From Amanita rubescens (taxonomy: Eukaryota > Basidiomycota > Agaricomycetes > Agaricales > Amanitaceae): DNA of 64,000 nt. The stretch is taken from assembly GCA_015039365.1 (NCBI GenBank), contig WION01000091.1:62001-126000 (forward strand). Direction: 5' to 3'. Below the pieces are notes generated by a model. That model was not told the DNA's origin. It saw nothing but the letters and a program-made list of their open reading frames with translations, and searched no databases. The translations under genes were made by a program, and so were the position numbers. This document shows positions 35,112 through 45,419 of the stretch, in pieces. Position 1 is the stretch's first letter. The number at the start of each line of letters is the position of its first letter.

Positions 35112-36451
35112 TCAAAGCTCAGGGATATCAGCATAGTATTGTCCAACTTGACCCCAATGATGTTCTGTGTTGGGAAGCAGTCCCCGTGGGCCCTCTTTTC
35201 TAAACCGCGGGATTGTAGAGGACGTAGGGATATCGTCGGGATCCTACAGTATTTATATCAGTATCGTAAGTCAAGCGGAGGCAACGAATGCTTACGCAGG
35301 TATTTTGAAGTGCATCCTGATACGCTTGCTGCTCAGGGGTCGGAGAGTCGGTCAACGGAGGAGGTGAGGGCACAGGTGAAAGCTCAGTCGATAGAGGCGG
35401 ATCCGTTATCTTGTGTTCAACCGTCTGAGGCGACGTTTCAAGGTCAGGCCGGGAAGCCCCACGCTTCGTGTAAAGCCAGCACAACGCTAATATTAACGCC
35501 CCTCCAAAGGCACACCCGATTGCACCGCCTATGATCGCCCTGGCGTCGGTTTTAGATGAACGAGAAGAGGGGGAGATTGATGTAGACAATGCTGATGTTG
35601 ATGTTGAGGCCGACGTCGACGTCAGTGAGGTCGATGTCGATGTCGACGTAAAAGACGTGGAAAGTGTCGTAGCTACAACTATACAAGAATAAAATTTGTT
35701 AGCCATGGTGCCTAGGCATCAGTTCTCGTGAGACGTACCGGCCTGGTAATACGCTGCGTTATAGTCAAAAGCACCGGCGGTTGCCTAAATTCATTTGTCG
35801 ATTACTCCAGACAGAATCATCATCATTCACACGCACCGTCACATTCATATAAGCCCAGCTTGGCACACTAGTATTTGAAGGGATATGGCCGGGATACCTA
35901 GAGATCTCCTTTAATGGTGTTATATTTCACTGGCAATTGATCTCACTCCATGAAATATGTTTTGTTGCAAAATCTTGAGTATGTTGTCCATCTGATCATG
36001 ATAGATGGGTCAAGTTCACAATTTGTCACTACAAATCGAACGTACTCGGAATAGGACCCGTTCTGACAAATAGCACACGCCGAGAGCACGGAGTACACGA
36101 CAGTATTACAAAAGCACGGGTCATTAGTAGCCGTGTATGTTGACATTGTGGATGGAAGAGGGACGAAACTATACACTGGACGAACCACCGTTAGCTGAAC
36201 TGACTTGGGTTATCGGAAAGTGAGCTACTTAATCCGGTGCACGGATCCGTTAAAAGTTCAGCGACGTAACAGGGACTTTGACCCAGCGAGTTAAATGTCT
36301 ATATCGATCAGCGTTGAGCTAGCAGGGATACAAGACGCGCGCTCACCCAGTTGAATTCGCTATCCGTGCACTTTGGTATATTTGGATCCTGTGCGAAGCT
36401 GAAAGGGGCCACTACTAGAAGTTGAAGCAACTGAAAGACATAAAGTATCAT
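35112..36451 (-). CDS. TM-family protein, copy 5
   Basis: Signal peptide MILYVFQLLQLLVVAPFSFA. Ectodomain motif CFCNTVVYSVLSACAICQNG with SYSEW at the next junction, then SNTSVPSWAYMNVT. Ser/Thr stalk; helix GGAIGCAFGGALILALCWLY followed by TKRGASRP; tail with SPQTVEHK and SPVPSPPP; A-type end. Ends with TGA at 35112-35114. It is closest to copy 7: both lack the longer middle segment of exon 1, and both use SEW and YYQA/YYLA at equivalent places. All frames are open. Confidence 0.8.
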
Positions 36452-36679
36452 GGATCTACGGAGCGGAGGATGTCCGAGGAAAAAGTGAGCGTGGGTGGCG
36501 GCTGTGCGTTTATGTTGTTCAACGGATGTATAAGGAAAGAAAGCAGGTTAAACCCAGTTGAATTGCTTGCGGCACCAGTTATACTGATGGACATGCTCGG
36601 TTTGGTGCCTCTTCGATTGTAACGCGATAAGCCTAGCTACTAGAGCTCAACTTAAGAATGAAACGCGGTCTCGATGTGA

Positions 36680-36705
36680 CCGTGACGATTCAGAGGCCAT
36701 CACGG
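36680..36705. promoter_or_regulatory. dyad motif upstream of TM copy 5
   Basis: CCGTGA and TCACGG with a 14-nt spacer, about 230 nt before the start codon of copy 5. Spacing and flanks (GCCATCAACG follows) match the other copies. Confidence 0.45.
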
Positions 36706-36724
36706 CCATCAACGGGTCAACTGC

Positions 36725-36900
36725 TTGGGCGGTGCGAAGTGCGAGGAATGATTGGACTCATGCCAATTTTCCTCCAGATTTTCCGAAACTGCCCAATCCT
36801 GGTGCGTAGGCGCTGTGCTCACTTAATCGGCAGTTGGCAAACATGAGAATTACACAGTTGTGTTGTCGGTTTTGGCTGTTTCCGATATCATGCATGTCTG
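36725..36900 (+). pseudogene. fragment of the 3' end of RBR gene 3
   Basis: Contains TGCGAGGAATGATTGGACTC, CCAATTTTCCTCCAGATTTT, CCGAAACTGCCC, GTGCGTAGGCGCTGTGC and TTAATCGGC, in the order of the RBR gene end, plus 3' flank. Several substitutions and no open frame. Confidence 0.8.
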
Positions 36901-37466
36901 TTGTGGTTACAGTTGTTGGGAAATGGTACCTGAGCACCACCAAGACGAGACAAAAAATAGTCTCATGGCTCCGCTGAGGGAAGGATGAGATGAGATGATC
37001 CAAGACTCGGAAGGCTGTCCCGCACATACTAGTATCATAACGAAGCGTGTCGTGCGGCCAAAAGCTGGCACTCCAAAGTGCGTTCAATTTATATTGACTT
37101 CCGTAAGCGTCCGGCCAGGAGTTCGCACTACGGCTTTTCCCTCCGGTTCCGTCCGACGAAGTACGATGAGCGTGTAGTAAGAAATAGGAAAGTTGTACTC
37201 CAAGCTGATTCTTTCTAGTGGGGCTCCAGATGCAAGAGATTGAGCGATAAGAAAGCTTACATAATGTACCTACTAGAGTTTCTGTTTCCACGTATATGAG
37301 CTCGTATATAGGAGCCTGGCATTTTGTACAAAACCAGAGCAACAATGCTGTTGTGAACATCCGATGACACTGCCCGCAACCGGACCAGCGCTGAATTTAG
37401 ATAAATGGACAGAAATACTATTTAAACCTCACCGATTCGGATATGTCGGTATATCATAAATGCTGT

Positions 37467-38920
37467 TCAAAGTTCGGGGATGTCAGCATAGTATTGTCCA
37501 ACTTGACCCCAATGATGTTCCGTGTTGGGAAGCAGTCCCCGCGGGCCCTCCTTTCTGAACCGCGGGATTGTAGAAGACGTAGGAATATCGTCGGGATCCT
37601 CCTACGGTATTTATATCGGCAATTCAAGTCAAGTGGTGGCAACGAATGCTTACGCAGGTTTTTTGAAGTGCATCCTGATACACGACAGGGGTCGGAGGAG
37701 GTGAGAGTATAGCTGAAGTATCAGTCCATGAAGGAGGCGAGGGAGCAGCTGGAGTGCTGGTCGCCCGAGCAGTTGGGGGAACAACTAGAAGCCCAGTCGA
37801 TGGAGGCGGCTCCGTTGTCTTGTGTTCACTCATCTGCCAAGGCGATGTTCCAAGGTCAGGCCAGGAAGTCCCGCGCTTCTTGTAAATCCACGACAATAAC
37901 GCTAAGATTAGCGCCCCTCCAAAGGCACACCCGATGGCCCCGCCTGCGATCGCGCCAGCGTCAATTTTAGGTGAACGAGAAGAGAGGGAGTTCGATATGG
38001 ACGATGCTGATGCTGACGTTAAGGCCAACGTCGACGTCAATGAGGTCGATGCCGGTGTCGAGGCAAAAGATCTAGACGCAGAAGCCGTCGAACTAGATCT
38101 AACTATACAAGAAAATTTATGAATCATGGTGCCTGGGCTTCAGTTCTCGCGAGACGCACCGGCCACGCTAGACGCCACAATAGGGTCAAAAGCATCTCCG
38201 GTATCCTAAAATTCATATGTTGATTCCTCGTTGGACTCGAAGCGGACAGAATCGTCATTCACGCACCGTCACATCCAGATAAGCCCAGCGTGGCACACTA
38301 GTATTTGAAGGGATAGCATCGGGATACCTAGGGATTTCCTTTAATAGTGCTATATTCCACTGACAATTGATCTCACTCCATCAAATACGTTCGGTCGCAA
38401 TACTGATATTGTGAGTAAGTTGACCATCTGATAGATCGGTCAAGTTCACAATCCGTCACTACAAATCGAACGTACCTGAACCAGAGCGCATCCCGACAAC
38501 TAGCACACGCCGAGATCAAGGAGTACAAGACCGTATTGCAGTAGCACGAGCTGTTGGCGAAGGGTAAAGAGAGTATGTAATCGAGACTCGCAGCTGAGCC
38601 TAGAAAGAGGGGGATATTGTTTACTGGACGAACCACCATTAGGGTTAACTGACTCGAGATAGATATAGTTATCAGAAAAGTCTCCTACTTTGTCCGGTAC
38701 ACCGCCCCATTATAGCGTTCGCAACGTAACATGGGCTCTGACCCATCGAGTTGAATATCTACTCCGGTCGATTTTGAGCCAGAAGGGATGCAAAGCGCGT
38801 GCTCACCCAGTTGTAATGCTCGTCCGTGCAGTTTGGTGTATTAGTACTTGAAATTGAATCCTGAGCGGCACTGACAGAAACCACTATTAGAGCTTGAAGC
38901 CACTGAAAGACACAGAGCAT
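37467..38920 (-). CDS. TM-family protein, copy 6
   Basis: Starts MLCVFQWLQALIVVSVSAAQ; motif CYCNTVLYSLISACASCRDA, with Arg replacing the usual Gln. After WF-RWSTYSQYQYC come the SNTSVPRWAYLDVT segment and DTGDAFDPIVASS. The stalk is long; helix GAIAGGAIGCAFGGALILAL, KKRGTSWP, and a tail with TPAAPSPPSWTDTSAILSPP. The last exon begins one codon pair earlier than in the others (EDPDDIP). TGA at 37467-37469. All frames open. Confidence 0.8.
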
Positions 38921-39203
38921 CAGGGATCTACGGAGTGTAGGAAGGAGAGCATGTCCGAGGGATAGGTGAGCGTGGGTAGACCTATTCTCCAGTGTGAGGT
39001 TTATGTTATTCGAACGTATAAGGAAAGGAAGTGGCATGTCCGAAAACCCAGATTTGTGGTACCTGTTCAACTGGGCAGCGGCGAGTTAGCAAATAGCGCT
39101 GATTAAAATCAAGAAATTGGCAAGACGCGATAAGTGGGAGCCTAGTTCAAAGAATAATACTTGTTGGATGCTTCGACCGACACATAATAAGGTATCGATG
39201 TGA

Positions 39204-39220
39204 CCGTAAGGCCATCACAG
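39204..39220. promoter_or_regulatory. degenerate dyad upstream of TM copy 6
   Basis: CCGTAAGGCCATCACAG is a shortened, imperfect form of the dyad found upstream of copies 3, 4 and 5, followed by the same CCATCAACGC flank. Confidence 0.3.
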
Positions 39221-39229
39221 CCATCAACG

Positions 39230-39859
39230 CATCAGGTTTTTGTTAGTAAATTAAGCGAAACATGAAATTACCGTGGCAGTCGGGTTCTGACATGGGATCT
39301 CTACATGTCAAACGGCGCCCTCCTCACCGTGTCTCTATCAAAAGAATACTTTCCGGAGACTCGTACGACGACCTCTACCGACCTTTCCGCTGAAAACACA
39401 CCGGAAAACATCGCTCTTCGGGAACCGACCAAGGAAACTAGGGTCTGAGGAGTCGGAAGGACGAACAGGGTATTGTCGGCTAAGGGCAACACTGTGAGCT
39501 CCCTGCGTTCTTCTCGCTACTCGGCTTATAATATCGCGACAGATCTTGTATAGCCGCCACCATTACCACTTCGTAGCGGAAGTTTTCCTCGGTACATGGG
39601 CATTCTGGCTAGGAGCGTTCACGCAATCATCACCTTCCCTCTCCCATCCTCTTTCGCTCCCAAGACGATTCCGCCCCACCACCCATTCACCGCGCCATCT
39701 TCGTTCATTCCAAAGAAGGACGGTATGACAGGCCTGGCTTCAACGGCTACTTCTTATGTGCCACGTTTCCAATTCCATCTCTCCCCGTCGAATCGCAGTT
39801 TTCAAGACCCCGTACGTTCTACCCGTCCCATCGACGACTCGGAGCGTGAGTTGGTGAAC
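39230..39859 (+). pseudogene. truncated copy of the GT61 gene
   Basis: Matches the leader of the intact GT61 gene (ATGAAATTACCGTGGCAGTC), then skips its first 290 or so coding nt and continues from the DLYM region through intron 1 into exon 2 (HYHFVAEVFLGTWAFW). It has frameshifts, a stop near 39447, and a break where the homology ends at DDSERE. Clearly a pseudogene. Confidence 0.85.
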
Positions 39860-39926
39860 TCACATCCCGAAAGTTGGTCTCATGAAGCGTCGTTTGAGCG
39901 AGACCTGGTCATGATGTTTTAAGTCT
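39860..39926 (-). pseudogene. inverted 67-nt patch from questin-oxidase-like copy 1
   Basis: Reverse complement of 6346-6412 (end of intron 3 and start of exon 4 of the questin-oxidase-like gene) with one mismatch over 67 nt. It directly abuts the broken GT61 copy. Confidence 0.9.
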
Positions 39927-40064
39927 AACATTGGGGCAACGATTACAGGGAGACCGAACTCAATACTGGTGTCTAATATAAAAGAATGGAAATGAAACAG
40001 TCCAAACTGCAACTTGAATCATTCCCTTGAAATCCATGTAGCGCTGGAACTTGACCATATGGAG

Positions 40065-40305
40065 CCCCTTTCGAGTCGGTAAAACTCTGTATTACCTAAA
40101 GGTTGTGGGGATTCCCCAGGTGAACGCCAGGGGTCGGAAGGCAGTTCGCCCTGCGGCGTGCGCTCGACTCTTGCAGGTGGCACTGGGATGGGAGACGACT
40201 CGGTAGAGACTCCGTGGGTATCCTATCGTCTTTTTATCAGCACCCTGAATCATGCAAAGACATTGGCTGCATATATGTTGAAGATTCGCTTGGCAGAGGA
40301 GGCAA
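40065..40305 (-). pseudogene. TM-family fragment, B-type 3' end
   Basis: Read on the minus strand: end of a B-type exon 7 (CGAATCTTCAACATATATGC, CAGCCAATGTCTTTGCATG), intron with TAG acceptor, then a B-type last exon from about 40222 (GATACC...GAGTC, CGAGCGCACGCCG, CAACCTTTAGGTA, GAGTTTTACC). Closest to copy 1 at 820-1080. Frame is not kept. Confidence 0.75.
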
Positions 40306-40560
40306 CACGGAAGGCGCGAGCGATGAGTGGGCAAGAAATGGGAAAGTCGGATGCAATAGATTAAGCAATAAGTTAATGTACCTACTAGCCCGCTGTATTT
40401 CTATTTACAATATAGTCCTTGTTCCACGCATACGAGCTTGTACGGCGCTTCGTACAAAACTAGAGCAACATTGTTGTTATGAACAACCCTGCAAAGACAC
40501 ATCCGATGACACTGCCCGCTGGTATTAGATAAATGAACAGTAAATATTAAACCTTGCTGC

Positions 40561-41884
40561 TTAAAGCTCAGGGATATCAGCATAGTATTGTCCAACTTGA
40601 CCCCAATGATGTTCCGTGTTAGGGAGCAGTCCCCGTGGGCCCTCGTATCTGAACCGCGGGATTGTAGAGGATGTAAGGACATCGTCGGGATCCTAAAGTA
40701 TTTATATCAGCATCGCAAGTCAAGTGGAGGCAACGAATGCTTACGTAGGTATTTTGAAGTGCATCCTGATACGCTTGCTGCACAGAGGTCGGAGAGTCGG
40801 TCAACGCAGGAGGTGAGGGAACAGGTAAAAGCGGAGTCGATGAAGGCGGATCCATTATCTTGTGTTCACTCGTCTGAGGCGACGTTTCAGGGTCAGGCCG
40901 GGAAGCCCCATGCTTCGTGTAAAGCCAGAACAACAACAACGCTAAGATTAACACCCCTCCAAAGGCACACCCGATTGCAACGCCTATGATCGCCCTGGCG
41001 TTGGTTTGAGTTGAATGAGAAGAGGGGGAGGTTGATGTTGATGTTGAAGCCGACGCTGACGTCGATGAGGTCGATGTCGATGTCGAGGTAAAAGACGTAG
41101 AATGCCTCGAACTAGGTGCAACTATACAAGAATAAAATTTGTTAATCATGGTGCCTGGGCTTCAGTTCGTGAGACGTACAGGCCAGGTAATACGCTGCAG
41201 TACAGTTAAAAATACCGTCGGATGCCTAAATTCATTTGTCGATTACTCGTTGGAAGCGGACAGAATTCACACGCACCGTCACATTCGTATAAGCCCAGTT
41301 TGGCACACTAGTATTTGAAGGGATATTGCCGGGATACCTAGAGATTTCCTTTAATAGTGTTGTATTACACTGGCAATTGATCTCACTCCATGAAATATGT
41401 TTGGTCGCAAAATCTTGAGTATGTTCTCCATCTGATAAGATGGGTCAAGTTCACAATTTGTCACTACAAATCGAACGTACTCGGAGAAGGACCCGCTCTG
41501 ACAAATAGCACACGCCGAGAGCATGGAGTACACGACAGTATTACAAAAGCACGGGTCATTGGTAGCCGTGTACGCTGAATTTGTGGATGGAAGAGAGACG
41601 AAACTATACGCTGGATGAACGTTAGTTGAACTGACTTGGGTTATCGGAAATTGGGTTACTTAATCCGGTGCATGGATCCGTTAAAAGTTCAGCGACGTAA
41701 CAGGGGCTTTGACCCAGCGAGTTAAATGTCTATTTCGATCAGCGTTGAGTCAGCAGGGATACAAGACGCGCGCGCTTACCCAGTCGAAACTGCTATCCGT
41801 GCACTTTGGCTTATTTGGATCCTGAGCAAAGCTAAAAGGGGCCACTACTAAAAGTTGAAGCCATAGAAAAACATAAAGTGTCAT
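40561..41884 (-). CDS. TM-family protein, copy 7
   Basis: Signal peptide MTLYVFLWLQLLVVAPFSFA; motif CFCNTVVYSMLSACAICQSG, then WRTYSRFC, SNTSVP and NCTAAYYLA. Stalk of Ser/Thr with SSRHSTSFTS; helix AIIGVAIGCAFGGVLILALLLFWLY; TKHGASRP; tail SPQTSEHK, PVPSPPALTDSP. A-type end, stop TAA (TGA in the other A-type copies), with DPDDVLTSS instead of DPDDIPTSS. Exons follow family phases. Divergent with the GT61 gene, whose start is about 300 nt away. Confidence 0.8.
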
Positions 41885-42101
41885 GGATCTACGGAGGGGA
41901 GGATGTCCGGGGAAAAAATGAGCGTGGGTGGCGGCTGTGCGTTTATGTTGTTCAATAAACATATAAGGAAAGAAAGCACGTCAAACCCAGATTGACTTGT
42001 GTGCGGCATCAATGATACTGATCGACATGGTACCTCTTCAACTGTAGCACGATAAGGAGCGTAGCTAGAGGTCAACGTTAAGAATGAAACGCGAGTCTGA
42101 C

Positions 42102-42117
42102 TGTGACGGCATCACGG
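42102..42117. promoter_or_regulatory. dyad motif between TM copy 7 and the GT61 gene
   Basis: TGTGACGGCATCACGG, a compact variant of the dyad, lies about 220 nt upstream of copy 7 and 70-90 nt upstream of the divergent GT61 start. It could serve either gene. Confidence 0.35.
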
Positions 42118-42188
42118 CCATCAACGCATCAGGTTTTTGAAAAGCAAAACATGAAATTACGGCAGTCGAGTTTTGACACGACTCTGTG

Positions 42189-44076
42189 ATGGTCCTCCGT
42201 CCGATTACTCGCCGGGATGCTTTCCTCATCCTCTTCGGCGCTGCGTCCATGCAAATTTGGTCATTTTTATTCAACCCCGCTTTAGACAACCACATGGTCA
42301 TCACCACCGATCTCACTCCCGATCTATCCACCGCCACGACAACTACTACCATCCCAACTCCAACCGTATCTTCAGAAAAAAACCTCCTGCTTGATCCATT
42401 GGCTGGTCCACCAACCGCTCTTTCTTCCCTTCCTCATACATCCATTGCAGCACACGCTCCGGGATGGACTCTCTTCCGGGATCTCTACATGGAAAACGGT
42501 ACCCTCCTCATAGTGTCTCCATCAAAAGAAGACTTTCCAGAGATGCGTATGATGACCTCTACCGGCCTCTCCGCTGAAAACACACCGGAAAACATCGCCC
42601 TTCGGGAACCGACCAAGGAAACTATGGACTTTCTAACACCAGAGCAGGCACAGCAACGTTGGGGATCTAAGGACAAAAGCGCCTATAGAGTATTATCAGT
42701 TAAGGGTAATACTGTGAGCTTCCTGCAGTCTCCTTCTCGCTACTCGGCTTACATATTATCGCAATAGATCTTGTTTAACGACCCCGAGCAGTTCCTCCGC
42801 CACTACTACCACTTCGTAGCAGAACTTTTCCTCGGTACATGGGCATTCTGGCAAGGAGCGTTCACGCAACCATCACCTACCCTCTCCCTTTCTCTTTCGC
42901 TCCCCCAAGACGATTCCGCCCCACCACCCATTCACCGCGCCATCTTTATTCATTCCAACGAAGAAGGATGGCACGACAGGCCCGGCTTCAACGGCTACTT
43001 CTTACGCGCAGCGTTACCATCTCTCCCCGTCGAATCACAGCTTTCCTGGGAAGACCTTGTACGTTCCACCCGTCCCGTCAACAACTCGGACAAGAATCAG
43101 AAAGCTTTTCATTTCCCTTACGCGTTTCTCGTAGATAGAAGCGCTGCGCATCGAGGAGTCATCTGCGGTTCCCAAACACAACGGACTGCCGCCGAAGCGT
43201 GGCAGTATATGCTCACAAACTTTCGTCTCGTGGGTGTCCATGCCGGCAGATGGTGGGATCCTATTCGGGAGTCCGTATGGCGATTCGCCGGCGTTAAGAG
43301 CGCGGATGCTGTCAATTGGATGAGTCATCATGGCCAACCCGACGACCAACTTGTTGCTCAACATCAACTTGACAAGGAGGTAACGCCAGATTTAGTCCGC
43401 AGCGGCGCGTTTCAAGATTTACTGCCCAAACCGAAGAAAATTACAATCTCGTACATCTCCAGGCAACCATCTAGGGGAAGGAAACTTACGCCAGAGTCTC
43501 ACGACGGTCTCGTAAGTGCGCTTCGAGAGCTGGTTGACAGGCGGAATTCCGCTCGGACAGCTGCTAATTCAGGGGAAGGTGAGGTGGCAGAGGAACCAGA
43601 GTGGGAATTCAACCAAGTTATTGCTGAATGGCTAAGCAAGGACGAGCAGATACAAGTTGCGGCTCGTACGACGGTGAGTCCCCCCCTTCGTTGTTTCTAG
43701 TCGGGGTATGAGAGCTGATCGTGCACTAGTTCCTTGTAGGCGTACATGGGAACGGTCTCACCCACCTCGTCTTTATGCCTCCTACTCGGGTATCGACTGT
43801 CATTGAGATATTCTACCCGCAAGGGTACGCGCATGATTACCAATGGACATCGACGGCTTTGGGAATGAAGCATTATGGTGTTTGGAACGATACGTGAGTT
43901 ATTGATATGCTTCTTCGCTTAACAAAGGCGCTGACCAATCTGTATACCACAGTTACTTCTCACTTCCTCAAAAAGAACCACCGGTGGGGTATCCTCCCGG
44001 ATTTCAAGATGATTATATACCTGTGCACGGGCCAGCCGTGGCCAAGCTTATTGAGGATAGAGTCGACGGTGCATAA
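42189..44076 (+). CDS. GT61-family (DUF563) glycosyltransferase
   Basis: Four exons (42189-42713, 42768-43673, 43730-43893, 43953-44076), 572 residues. Type II membrane layout: RRDAFLILFGAASMQIWSFLF at residues 8-28 as Golgi anchor, then a Thr/Pro-rich stem. Family motifs: YYHFVAELFLGTWAFW, a middle region with RWWDPIRESVW and ISYISRQ, and the signature FLVGVHGNGLTHLVFM at the exon 2/3 junction. GT61 enzymes transfer sugars such as xylose or GlcNAc in the secretory pathway; the acceptor is unknown. Two decayed partial copies lie at 31733 and 39230. Confidence 0.9.
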
Positions 44077-45419
44077 CGCAACACGTTTCTTTACGAACGC
44101 GAACGAATTTAAGGTTGACGTCATTTCTTATGTCTTTGTTATGTTACTACTAGGCTATCGGTTGCTTTCGTGATAATATCCTCCCTATCTATTCCCTCAG
44201 GCACTCGAACTTTTTTTTTATCATTCAGGGTACCTTGTTTTGTTAATTCCATCTTGGGACATTGAGTATTTTTTTTGCTCAGCATACGTATTTATATTTG
44301 CATGTACACTGTACTGGGGGAGATGAGATAGGTTGCAAGTTGATAGGCCGCGAATGAAGGGGTGTATGTATGTAATACACGATACTGGTAGTTCTACCCG
44401 TTCGTTTCAATGTACACTCTTTTACCCTACTTCTTGCTGATGGGCTTCTTGACTCGACCAACGTGCTCCAACGAGATGTTACTCGTTTTCTTATTCTGCC
44501 AAGCGGCTACACGCAGTAGTTACTGCGCGTGCCGGCCAGCAGCATCTTGCGTGAGTGGAAGAGCCGTCGGAGCGTCTAACGCAGACGGTAAGTCAACGGT
44601 CACCCCATTCTCGCCAAAGCTCGTCATATGCGCCCTTCAAACTGGGACTGCAACGAGCGGCCCCGCCTCCTGCTTCCTTATCCCGACCCGCTGTGTCTGG
44701 TCGTCTCTGCCATATCCCATAGGCTATCCGCGCGAACTTAAAGCCATCCACCTATACTTCTCGGTCAATCGCATGAGGAGGGACAAATTTAAACCGACGA
44801 GGAACTCACCTTCGGGCCGTTTCTCAAAGCCGCGCTCTCGCCGCTATCTCATTCTTCCTCTCCCACCATGTTTTCAATCAAGCATTTCATGAGAACGTAG
44901 GACTTGTACAAGGGATAGCCTCTGGCAGGTTTCTACCGCAACGTAACCGCTGTGAAGCGCGTGATTTTATCACCATCGCGCAAGGCTCGCTGACCATGCT
45001 GGACGCGCCGTACCACATTGTTCGCCTGATAGCGCTGCCACAGGATTTCCGGTCTCGACAACAGGTAAGGAGGCATGGTGTGGAGAATGAGGAGCTGCAG
45101 TGGCCGCATCTGCTCGTTTCACGTTTGCGCACTGGTTGGTCCATGAACGTCAACAATCGCGTGGATGATTTACAGACATTGCGATGATCGAGGATGATGC
45201 TGCACGCAGACAAAAATCTGGCCCGAAAAGAGTACGTGAACAGACTCGAGGTTCTCACACTACCGTCAACAGGCTATGGATGCGTGATTCGAATCTAACA
45301 ATTCTCATCGATCCAAGCAGCAAAGCGTTATTGAACTGCTGCACAGTGTCCATCAGCTCAAGTGGTGATCGATGGTCAGTCGCCAGTGAGTATGTACACG
45401 AGTTTCATATGTGCTGAAC
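44077..45419 (+). other. unresolved region with a coding-like segment
   Basis: From about 44829 to 45064 one frame reads like conserved protein (FFLSHHVFNQAFHENVGLVQ, GIASGRFLPQRN, TIAQGSLTMLDAPYHIVRLI, ALPQDFRSRQQ) and ends at a good donor (CAACAG-GTAAGG). I could not join it to upstream or downstream exons without frameshifts, and I do not recognise the family. It may be part of a decayed gene. Confidence 0.35.

Noticed and set aside
27870..41660. AT-AC (U12-type) introns in the TM family
   Set aside because: Most copies have ATAACC at one apparent exon end, but a GT donor 15-20 nt upstream keeps the same phase and explains splicing without a rare intron class; no U12 branch site was seen.
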